Assembly: GCA_018817515.1 (NCBI GenBank)
Contig: JAHIUD010000085.1
Location: 1 to 55,165, forward strand
Direction: 5' to 3'
DNA: 55,165 bases
From: Pseudomonadota bacterium
GTDB taxonomy: Bacteria > Desulfobacterota > Desulfovibrionia > Desulfovibrionales > Desulfovibrionaceae
Under the pieces are notes generated by a model. It saw only the letters and a program-made list of their open reading frames with translations. It was not told the origin of the DNA and made no database searches. Made by a program: the position numbers and the translations under genes. This document shows positions 27,187 to 34,904 of this stretch, piece after piece. Position 1 is the stretch's first letter. Each line of letters starts with the position of its first letter.

Positions 27187-28943
27187 TACGCAACGACTTC
27201 CGCATCCTCTTGGTGGACCTCACCATCCGCAAGGCCCACATCGTCGACCTTCCCGGCCGCGAGACCTACATCGGCGGCTCGGGCCTGGCGGCCATGCTTT
27301 TTGAGAAGTACGGCGACATGGCGGCCCCCTGGAACGACCCCAAGCAGCCGCTGATCTTTGCCATCGGCCCGCTCACGGGCTACTTCCCGCTCATGAGCAA
27401 GACCGTGTGCGGCTTCCTCTCGCCTTATCACGGCCAGTACGCCGAGTCCCACGCGGGCGGGCGCAGCGCCCTGGCCCTGCGCTTCGCGGACATGGACGCC
27501 CTGGTCATCGTGGGCCGCGCCGACCGGCCCTGCGTGCTCTCCGTGGGCTCGCGGCACATGGAGATCAAGGACGCGCCGTTTCTCTGGGGCAAGGACGTGT
27601 TCACCACGGGCAAGATGCTCCGGCACATGCTGCCGGGCAGCGGCACGCGCAGCATCCTGCGCATCGGCCCGGCGGGCGAGAACGGCTGCGCTTACGCCTG
27701 CATCAACGTGGACACGTACCGGCATTTCGGGCGGCTGGGCGCCGGCGCGGTCATGGGCGGCAAGAATCTGAAGGCAATCGCCGTGGTGGGCGACGCCTCC
27801 TTCCCGCTGCCCGAGGGCAAGCAGTACGCCAAGTGCTTCCACGAGATTTATGACCAGCTCACCGAGACCTCCATGATGAGCAAGTACCACGACCTGGGCA
27901 CCGCCGGGAACGTGGCCGCGCTGGATGCGCTCAAGTCCCTGCCCTGGCGCAACCTCCAGGCCACCAGCGACCCCGAGCGCATCGACGGCATCAGCGGCGA
28001 GAAATTCGCCAAGGACATGCTGCTCCGGAACACCGCCTGTTCCGGCTGCCCGGTGGGCTGCATCCACATCGGCTACCTGCGCGAGAAGTTCATGGCCGAC
28101 AACCGCTACCTGTACAAGCAGGTGGCCTACGACTACGAGCCCATCTTCGCCCTGGGGTCCATGCTCGGCTTTGGCGACGGCTTCAAGGTGCTGGGCCTCA
28201 TGGATGCCGTTGAGCGCGAGGGCCTGGACTGCATGAGCAGCGGCGTGGCCCTGGCCTGGGCCACGGAGGCCATGGAGAAGGGGCTCATCACCGAGGCCGA
28301 GACCCTGACACCGCTGTCCTTTGGTGAGGCTGAGGGCTACAAGGTGGCAATAGGCCACCTGGGCGCCGCCACCAACGAGTTCTACCGCCTGCTGGCCCAG
28401 GGCACCCTGGTCGCGGCCAAGCACTACAACGGCGAGGACTTCGCCTGCGTGCTGGGCCAGGAGATGGCGGGCTACGCCACGGGCGAGACCTTCTTCGTGT
28501 CCGAGACCTTGAGCTTCCGCCACTCGCACCTGGACTCCAGCGCCTACTCCGCCGACCAGAAGCAGCAGGACAAGGACGCGGGCAAGATCGTGGCTGGATT
28601 CGTCAAGGACGAGGCCAGCCGCTGCGTGCTCACAAGCGTGGTGGGCTGTCTGTTCGCGCGCGGGGTCTACACCGAGGAGCGCCTCAAGGCCGCGCTCTCC
28701 AGCCTTGGTCTCCAGAATGTGGCCGACAATCTGACCAAGGCTGGCGAGGCCATCCAGAAGCTGCGCTGGCGTCTGCGCCTGCGCACGGGTTGCGACCCCA
28801 TGAGCGCCAAGATCCCCAAGCGCTACAACGAGGTCGTCACCTGGAAGGGCCCCATCGACACGGCCTACATGGAGGAGCTGCGCCAGGCCTACGCCACGCG
28901 GCTGCTGGAGCTGGGCCGGGAGGAAGACGAGGCTGGCCAGTAG
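27183..28943 (+). CDS. Aldehyde:ferredoxin oxidoreductase family protein
   Basis: 586 residues, normal AOR size. AOR enzymes oxidise aldehydes to acids (or reduce acids) using a tungsten bis-pterin cofactor and one [4Fe-4S] cluster. The N-terminal pterin-binding domain has YIGGSGLAAMLFEKYGD, GPLTGYFPL and HAGGRSALALRF; the cluster motif is CSGCPVGC near residue 285, with a further Cys in the C-terminal ASRCVLTSVVGC. The start overlaps the ferredoxin stop. The ferredoxin-AOR pair resembles E. coli ydhY/ydhV in arrangement, and related subfamilies act on other substrates, so the aldehyde role is probable, not certain. A terminator follows. Confidence 0.9.
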   Translation: MIRNDFRILLVDLTIRKAHIVDLPGRETYIGGSGLAAMLFEKYGDMAAPWNDPKQPLIFAIGPLTGYFPLMSKTVCGFLSPYHGQYAESHAGGRSALALRFADMDALVIVGRADRPCVLSVGSRHMEIKDAPFLWGKDVFTTGKMLRHMLPGSGTRSILRIGPAGENGCAYACINVDTYRHFGRLGAGAVMGGKNLKAIAVVGDASFPLPEGKQYAKCFHEIYDQLTETSMMSKYHDLGTAGNVAALDALKSLPWRNLQATSDPERIDGISGEKFAKDMLLRNTACSGCPVGCIHIGYLREKFMADNRYLYKQVAYDYEPIFALGSMLGFGDGFKVLGLMDAVEREGLDCMSSGVALAWATEAMEKGLITEAETLTPLSFGEAEGYKVAIGHLGAATNEFYRLLAQGTLVAAKHYNGEDFACVLGQEMAGYATGETFFVSETLSFRHSHLDSSAYSADQKQQDKDAGKIVAGFVKDEASRCVLTSVVGCLFARGVYTEERLKAALSSLGLQNVADNLTKAGEAIQKLRWRLRLRTGCDPMSAKIPKRYNEVVTWKGPIDTAYMEELRQAYATRLLELGREEDEAGQ

Positions 28944-28978
28944 GCTGCGGCAAGCGGCAGACCACAACAGACAACAAC

Positions 28979-29008
28979 AAGGGCGGCTTTTCGGAGCCGC
29001 CCTTTTAC
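28979..29008 (+). terminator. Rho-independent terminator after AOR
   Basis: Stem aagggcggct/agccgccctt (28979-28988, 28995-29004) with loop tttcgg, followed by further T residues; 36 bases after the stop codon. It may serve the convergent HD-GYP gene as well. Confidence 0.88.
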
Positions 29009-29048
29009 TTTGGCTGCGCGCGGGAGATGACAGGGGCGAGGGGCCGGG

Positions 29049-30644
29049 CTAGTCCTTGTAGGCCGTGCGGATGGACAGGAATTCGTCCAGGTTCTCCAGC
29101 AGGATGTCGGCCATGCGCGGGTCGAAGTGCCGCTCGCGCTCCTTCTTGAAATGCCCCACCACCTGGTCCACGGGCCAGGCCGGGCGGTAGATGCGGTCGC
29201 TCATGAGCGCGTCGAAGACATCGGCCACGGAGGCCAGGCGGCCGTAGACGTGGATATCCTCACCCTTGAGGCCGGTTGGATAGCCGGTGCCGTCGAAACG
29301 CTCGTGATGGTGCAGGGCGATGATGGCCGCGGCCTTGAGCATGGGCCGTTGCGAGGACTTGAGGATCTCAAAACCGATGGCCGGATGGGTCCGGATGAGC
29401 GCCACTTCTTCAGGCGAGAGCAGGCCGGGCTTGTTCAACACGCTGTCCGGGATGCCCAGCTTGCCGACATCGTGCATGGGCGCGGCCAGACGCAGCAGCT
29501 TGGATTCCTCCTCGGTCAGCCCGTACTTGAGCGCCAGGATGTAGATGTACTCCGACACGCGGCGCACGTGGTTGCCGGTCTCGTGCGAACGCCACTCGAT
29601 GGTCTCACCCAGGGTGTGGATGATCTCGCGCTGGGTGTCCTCGACTTCCTTGTTCAGGTGCAGGTTGTCAAAGGCGATGGACACGTTGGCGAAGAAGATC
29701 TCCACCAGTTGGCGGTCCAGGTCGGAGAGCGGCGCGCAGCCCTCCAGGTAGATGACGCTCTCCGAGCCGTTGCGGCTGCGGAAATAGCCGATGTAGTGCT
29801 TGCCGTTGTAGAACAGGCTGGAGCGCTCCCGCACGGCCTTGATGACGATCTCGTGGATGTCGGTCGGCAGGACATCCGCCACATTCTTGCGGATGTGCGC
29901 CTGAAATTCGCCCGTGGCGGCCAGGATGTTGAACTGGCCCATGTGGTTCACCGCGGCGAAGCCCGAAGCCTGGCAGAGGATGGCGTTCTGATCCAGGGCC
30001 AGAATGGAGGTGATCTGGGTCAGCACGCCGGTTGAGAACTTCTCCAGCGACTGCAGCTCGAAGATGTTCTCCGAGGCCTCGATGATCTTCTCCAGGCCGC
30101 GGCGGTTGGCCTCGATGGTGGCGATGTCGCAGCTGGTGCGCAGGGCCGAGACGATGGTGGTGATGAGCTTCTGGGCCGTGAGCTCGGTCTTTTCCTTGTA
30201 GTCGTTGATGTCGTATTCGACGATGACGCGCTCTTCCGGGGCCTGGCCCGGCTGGCCGGTGCGCAGGATGATGCGCACGAAATGGTTCTTGGCCACCTCG
30301 CGGATGTACTGCACGAGCTTCAGGCCCGTGTCGTTCTCCTCCATGACCACGTCAAGCAGGATCACGGCGATGTCCGGGTTGGCGGCCATGAGCTCGCGCG
30401 CTTCCTGCCCGGTGTATGCGGAAATGAACTTAAGCGGGCGGCCCTTGTACTTGAAGCCGGAGAGCACCAGCCGGGTCACGTCATGGACCTCGGCCTCGTC
30501 ATCGACAACGAGGACCTTCCACGATCCTTCTTGCGTCAGGGCGCAGTCCCTGTCCAGCCCAGCCGACGGCTTGGGCGCCTCATCCTGAAACAGCAATTCG
30601 TCGGTCGCCCCGTCAGTCGTTTCGTTGGTCGCTTCGTTGGTCAT
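29049..30644 (-). CDS. Response regulator with DUF3369 and HD-GYP c-di-GMP phosphodiesterase
   Basis: 531 residues. After a Thr/Glu-rich N-terminus the receiver domain (about 42-170) has the acidic VVDDE and phospho-acceptor ILLDVVM. A DUF3369 domain (about 175-340) follows, then an HD-GYP domain (about 350-525) with HDVGKLGIPD, HHERFDGTGYP and ADVFDAL, all metal and substrate residues intact, so cyclic di-GMP hydrolysis is expected. The start codon overlaps the stop of the upstream kinase gene by 4 bases (ATGA), which marks the two as a cognate pair. Confidence 0.95.
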   Translation of the reverse strand: MTNEATNETTDGATDELLFQDEAPKPSAGLDRDCALTQEGSWKVLVVDDEAEVHDVTRLVLSGFKYKGRPLKFISAYTGQEARELMAANPDIAVILLDVVMEENDTGLKLVQYIREVAKNHFVRIILRTGQPGQAPEERVIVEYDINDYKEKTELTAQKLITTIVSALRTSCDIATIEANRRGLEKIIEASENIFELQSLEKFSTGVLTQITSILALDQNAILCQASGFAAVNHMGQFNILAATGEFQAHIRKNVADVLPTDIHEIVIKAVRERSSLFYNGKHYIGYFRSRNGSESVIYLEGCAPLSDLDRQLVEIFFANVSIAFDNLHLNKEVEDTQREIIHTLGETIEWRSHETGNHVRRVSEYIYILALKYGLTEEESKLLRLAAPMHDVGKLGIPDSVLNKPGLLSPEEVALIRTHPAIGFEILKSSQRPMLKAAAIIALHHHERFDGTGYPTGLKGEDIHVYGRLASVADVFDALMSDRIYRPAWPVDQVVGHFKKERERHFDPRMADILLENLDEFLSIRTAYKD

Positions 30645-33600
30645 TGTTCCCTCGATCCTTCAAGCGGGACATCCAGGGTGAAGGTGGTCCCCTGGCCTTG
30701 AACGCTCTCGCAATGCACTGTGCCGCCAAGTCGCTGGGTCACGATGTTGTAGAGGATGTGCAGGCCAAGGCCCGTACCCCCTCGTCCTCGCTTTGTAGTG
30801 TAGAATGGCTCAAATATTTTGTCCAGGTGTTCGGGAGCAATGCCTTTGCCATCGTCGTTGAAGGAAAGGTGCAAGCGGTCTTCGTCCCTGATGATGCGGA
30901 TGTTGATGCTCCCGGTCTGGCCCTCGTCAAAGGCGTGCACCAGGGAGTTCATCACCAGGTTGGTCATGATCTGGGAGTAGGCGCCGGGATAGGAGTCGAT
31001 CTCAAGTTGCGGGTCGCAATCAAGGGATACCGTGATGGAGGTCTTCTTCAGGTGCGGACGAAGGGAGAGCAGCACCTCGTCCAGGTAGCTGCGCAGGCCG
31101 AACCTGCGGCGCTCCTCGGTGGAACGGTCCACGGCCACCTGCTTGAAGCTGCGGATCAGGTCCGAGGCGCGGCGAAGGTTCACAAGGATCATGCGCGTGG
31201 ACTCGTCGCACATGCCGAGAAACTCCTCCAGCTTGGAGCGCTTGAGCCCGCCGCTGCGGTATTCCTCCAGCATGACCTTGGTCTTGGCCTCCAGGTGCGA
31301 GGCCGCAGTGACGCCGATGCCCACTGGCGTGTTGATCTCGTGCGCCACACCCGCCACCAGCCCGCCAAGCGAGGCCATCTTCTCCGACTCCACCAGCTGC
31401 CTGTGGGTGCGGCCCAACTGCTCAAGCGTCTCCTTGAGCTCCAGGTTGGCCTCTTCCAGCTGCTTGGTGCGCTCCTGTACGCGCTGTTCCAGGCTCTCGT
31501 TCAGGCGCTGAATCATGGCCTCGGACTCCTTTCGCGCCGTGATGTCGCGGGAGAAGCTGGCCAGCTGCCGGGGCACGCCGTCGGCGTCCAGGATGGGGTA
31601 GAGGTTGATGGCGTAGAACAGCCCATCGCGTTCCTCCTCAAAGGCGCGCGGACTCCTGGTGCGCACGGCCTCCCGGGTCTGCAGCCTGCGGATCTCGGCG
31701 GCGTTGGGCGAGAGGTGGTCGTAGATGTAGTGGCCGATCATGTCCTCAGGGGTCAACCCGCGCCTCTTGGCCCCGTGGGCGTTGATGGCCAGGATGACAC
31801 CCTCGGTGTCCATGAGGATGACCGAGTCCGAGGTGGCGTTGAACAGGGCGCGGATGCGCACCTCGCTCTCGCGCAGCTCCTGCACAGCCTTTATGCGCTC
31901 GGTAACGTCGGAGAGCATGCCGTCGATGCGCACCAGGTTGCCGTCGGCATCGCGCACGGGCCGGGCGATGAGGGAACACCAGATGAGGCTGCCGTCCCGC
32001 TTGCGCATGGCCATCTCCATGCCGTCCACAAGTCCGGTCTCGGTGAGCACCCGCAGGAATCTGGCCCGCCCCAGCGGATAGGCGTAGACCTGCCTGCCGA
32101 TGTCCGTGACCTGGGCCATGAGCTCCTCGGGCGTGCCGTAGCCCAGGATGCGGGCCAGGGCCGGGTTGGCGACGGCGAAACGACCGTCCGGCGTGCTCTG
32201 GAAAATGCCCTCGGGCGCGCTCAAAAAGATGCCGCGATAGTTCTCCTCGGCCTTGCGCAGGGCCTCCTCCACCCGCCTGCGCTCCAGAATCTCAAGCTCA
32301 CGCTGGCGGATGGTCTGCTTGAGCTCGTCGGCGTGGCGGGTCAGCAGGCGCTCGCGCTCGATGTGATAGTCCACGCGGCGCAGCAGCTCGTCCGGGGTGA
32401 TGCGCATCTCCGCCAGCATGCTGCCATAGATATCGCTCAGGATCCTGGTTTCCTCCGGCGTGAAGACCCCGGCCTTGCCCAGGGCCTTGTGGGCTGCGGC
32501 CGCTCCCACCACTCCGGAGAAGGCCTTCTCCACCTCGGCGTAGAGGGCGGCCAGCATGGGCACGGAGATCTGGGCGCGCCCAAAGAGGTCCAGGGTGCGC
32601 ATGCTGCCGAGGATGATCTCCTGCACCTCGCTCTTGGGCATGTATTCCACGAGCATGCGTTCCATGAGCCGACACTTTTCCGCCAGGTCGATGTCCGCCT
32701 CCACCTGGGCTCCGCCCGCACGCTCACGCACTGCCGCCTCGCCCGTGAACTCGCCCAGCACGGCCAGTTCCTCGCGCGTTTGGCGGCTTAAGAGAGACAC
32801 CAGGACGTACAGACCCACGTTGAAGGTCAGGGTCCAGAACACGGAGTGGGTCACCGGGTCCAGGGTGCTCAGGCCGAAGAGGGCCTCGGCGCGCAGCCAG
32901 GACAGCCCGAACAGGCCGCTTCGCACCGGCCCGTCCCAGAACACGCCGCTACGGGAAAAGGCGGGCAGAAACATGGTGTGCAGCCAGAGTACGATGCCCA
33001 CGCTCAGTCCGGCCAGGGCTCCGGCCCTGGTGCCGCCGCGCCAGAAGATGCCGCCCAGGATGGCCGGTGCGAACTGCAACACCGCCCCGAAGGCGATGAT
33101 GCCGATGTTCACCAGGATGTAGCTCTCGCCCACGGCCAGCTCGAACCAGTAGGAGACCAGGATGAGGAAGGCCACGCAGCCCCAGCGGCACTGCAGCAGG
33201 CGGCGCTTCAGGAAGCCCAAGACCGCCACCCGCTCGATGACCGGCAGCAGCACATGGTTTGTCAGCATCACCGCGTTGGTCATGGACGAGACCATGACCA
33301 TGCTCATGGCGGCGGAAAACCCCCCCAGGAACACCAGCAACGCGAGGCCGGTCTTGCCGTACAGGGCGGGCAGCCCCAGCACGTAGATGTCGCCCCGGGC
33401 CGGGTCCAGCCCGGCGGAGATGCCCGCAATGGCGATGGGCACCACAAAGGCGTTGATGACCAGCATATAGAGCGGGAAGACCCAGGTGGCCGTGCGGATG
33501 TGCTTTTCGCTTGAATTCTCCACCACGGCCAGGTGGAACTGGTGCGGCAGGAATAGGATGGCCGACATGGCCAGCAGCAGATAGCTGGCCCAGAGGACGT

Positions 33601-34333
33601 AGGACGACCCGCCCGTGGCGCCGGGCCCGCCCAGGCTCAAGATGGCCGCCAGGCGGTCCGGCGGCAGGCTGGTCATGAGGTCGCCCAGGCCCGCGTGCAG
33701 GCCATACACCGCGAACAGGCCCACGCTGACCAGGGCCACCAGCTTGATGACGGCCTCGGCGGTGATGGTGGCGACCATGCCGGGGTGGCGGTCGGTGGGG
33801 TCCATGCGCCGCACGCCGAGCAGGATGGTGTAGACGATCATCAGCCCCACCACCAGCGGACCGATGAAATCAAGGACCAGCGCGTCGCCCCCGGCCACCA
33901 GGGAGAAGGTGGAGATGACGCTCTTGAGCTGCAGGGCCACGTAAGGCACGCTGCCGAGGAAGGCCACGGCGGTGGCCAGGGCCGCGATGCGGTGGCTCTT
34001 GCCGTAGCGCGCGGCCAGGAGGTCGGCGATGCTCGTGATGTGGTAGCTCGACTTGATGCGCACCAGCTTGCGCAGGATGCACCACCACAGGGCGGCGCAC
34101 AGGGTCGGCCCGATGTAGATGGTCAGGAAGATCAGCCCCGAGCCTACGGCCTTGCCCACGGAGCCGTAGAAGGTCCAGCTGGTGCAGTAGGTGGCCAGCG
34201 AGAGGGCGTAGACCCAGGCCTTGTCCGTCACCGGGCGGCCCGCGTCGGAGCGCCGCTCGGCCCAGCGGGCCAGCAGGAACAGGCAGCTGATGTAAGCCGC
34301 CAGGAGCAGGAGCACGAAGAACGGACTAAACAT
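30641..34333 (-). CDS. CbrA-type hybrid: Na+/solute symporter-like membrane domain fused to PAS histidine kinase
   Basis: 1230 residues. The first roughly 500 form an SLC5-like (sodium:solute symporter) domain with about 13 membrane helices; an STAC-like linker (about 530-640) follows, then two PAS domains (about 690-930), a coiled coil and a HisKA/HATPase kinase with H-box GLVAGVAHEINTPVG, N-box NLVMNSLVHAF, DDGKGI and GTGLGLHILY. No receiver domain is attached; the next gene supplies one. In CbrA the transporter-like part senses or imports a nutrient such as an amino acid. The substrate here is unknown. It overlaps the small membrane gene upstream by 8 bases. Confidence 0.94.
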   Translation of the reverse strand: MFSPFFVLLLLAAYISCLFLLARWAERRSDAGRPVTDKAWVYALSLATYCTSWTFYGSVGKAVGSGLIFLTIYIGPTLCAALWWCILRKLVRIKSSYHITSIADLLAARYGKSHRIAALATAVAFLGSVPYVALQLKSVISTFSLVAGGDALVLDFIGPLVVGLMIVYTILLGVRRMDPTDRHPGMVATITAEAVIKLVALVSVGLFAVYGLHAGLGDLMTSLPPDRLAAILSLGGPGATGGSSYVLWASYLLLAMSAILFLPHQFHLAVVENSSEKHIRTATWVFPLYMLVINAFVVPIAIAGISAGLDPARGDIYVLGLPALYGKTGLALLVFLGGFSAAMSMVMVSSMTNAVMLTNHVLLPVIERVAVLGFLKRRLLQCRWGCVAFLILVSYWFELAVGESYILVNIGIIAFGAVLQFAPAILGGIFWRGGTRAGALAGLSVGIVLWLHTMFLPAFSRSGVFWDGPVRSGLFGLSWLRAEALFGLSTLDPVTHSVFWTLTFNVGLYVLVSLLSRQTREELAVLGEFTGEAAVRERAGGAQVEADIDLAEKCRLMERMLVEYMPKSEVQEIILGSMRTLDLFGRAQISVPMLAALYAEVEKAFSGVVGAAAAHKALGKAGVFTPEETRILSDIYGSMLAEMRITPDELLRRVDYHIERERLLTRHADELKQTIRQRELEILERRRVEEALRKAEENYRGIFLSAPEGIFQSTPDGRFAVANPALARILGYGTPEELMAQVTDIGRQVYAYPLGRARFLRVLTETGLVDGMEMAMRKRDGSLIWCSLIARPVRDADGNLVRIDGMLSDVTERIKAVQELRESEVRIRALFNATSDSVILMDTEGVILAINAHGAKRRGLTPEDMIGHYIYDHLSPNAAEIRRLQTREAVRTRSPRAFEEERDGLFYAINLYPILDADGVPRQLASFSRDITARKESEAMIQRLNESLEQRVQERTKQLEEANLELKETLEQLGRTHRQLVESEKMASLGGLVAGVAHEINTPVGIGVTAASHLEAKTKVMLEEYRSGGLKRSKLEEFLGMCDESTRMILVNLRRASDLIRSFKQVAVDRSTEERRRFGLRSYLDEVLLSLRPHLKKTSITVSLDCDPQLEIDSYPGAYSQIMTNLVMNSLVHAFDEGQTGSINIRIIRDEDRLHLSFNDDGKGIAPEHLDKIFEPFYTTKRGRGGTGLGLHILYNIVTQRLGGTVHCESVQGQGTTFTLDVPLEGSREQ

Positions 34334-34634
34334 CGCCGTCCTCCGGGCTGGCGCCGCCGCCCTGCTTCAGCTCCCCCGCCGGGGCTGGTGCAGGGCTTGG
34401 GTCTGGACCCGGTCCAGAGCCTGGGGCGAAACCGGGCGGCACCGGCATGACCTCCTCATCACAGGACCCATGCGCGGCCAGAAACAAGAGTGCAATGGCC
34501 AGACCCCAGGCGCAAAACAGCCAGCCGAACAATCCGTCCGAAGCGGGGATGGAGAGCAGCGGCCAGTTGAAGAGCAGCGTCAACGCCACAAAAAGAAACA
34601 GGGAAATGCCGGGTCTCCCAAGCGGCAGCTTCAT
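34326..34634 (-). CDS. Small two-helix membrane protein upstream of the CbrA-type kinase
   Basis: 102 residues. Two hydrophobic segments (about 10-28 and 34-54) are followed by a Pro/Gly/Ala-rich acidic tail. A strong GGGAGGGGGG precedes the ATG, and the gene overlaps the kinase gene by 8 bases, supporting a real, co-translated protein. Small membrane subunits accompany transporters of the symporter type, so it could be a partner of the kinase's transporter-like domain (inference). No named family recognised. Confidence 0.8.
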   Translation of the reverse strand: MKLPLGRPGISLFLFVALTLLFNWPLLSIPASDGLFGWLFCAWGLAIALLFLAAHGSCDEEVMPVPPGFAPGSGPGPDPSPAPAPAGELKQGGGASPEDGDV

Positions 34635-34682
34635 TCCCCCCTCCCTTGTTTCCAGCGCAAACCCGGCACAACAAAAACGCCT

Positions 34683-34712
34683 TTATTACACAATGTACCT
34701 GTCCGGGCACAA
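34683..34712 (-). promoter_or_regulatory. Possible promoter of the small-protein/kinase/HD-GYP operon
   Basis: On the minus strand TTGTGC (34712-34707), 18 bases, then TAATAA (34688-34683), about 50 bases before the first ATG. The stretch is clearly richer in A/T than its surroundings. The -35 element matches only in part. Confidence 0.4.
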
Positions 34713-34904
34713 TCGCGCAACCATACGCGCCATTTTTGCGTAGTATTGCCGCGCCCGGTCCGGGCGCAGCCTTGCAGTCCAGTGGGGAGCGCGGAAGGTA
34801 CAGACCTTGAGCACGCCCAGCCGCATGCTGTGCAGAGCCCTCAGGGCCGCTTCAACGGAGGGCGCGCTCGCGTTCTGCCACCAGCAAGATCAGTGCAGCA
34901 TCCG

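Noticed and set aside
26727-28967. 746-residue minus-strand open frame
   Set aside because: Antisense shadow of the ferredoxin and AOR genes, both of which have clear motifs and ribosome binding sites.
30644-32791. 715-residue plus-strand open frame
   Set aside because: Antisense to the CbrA-type kinase; no recognisable domain.
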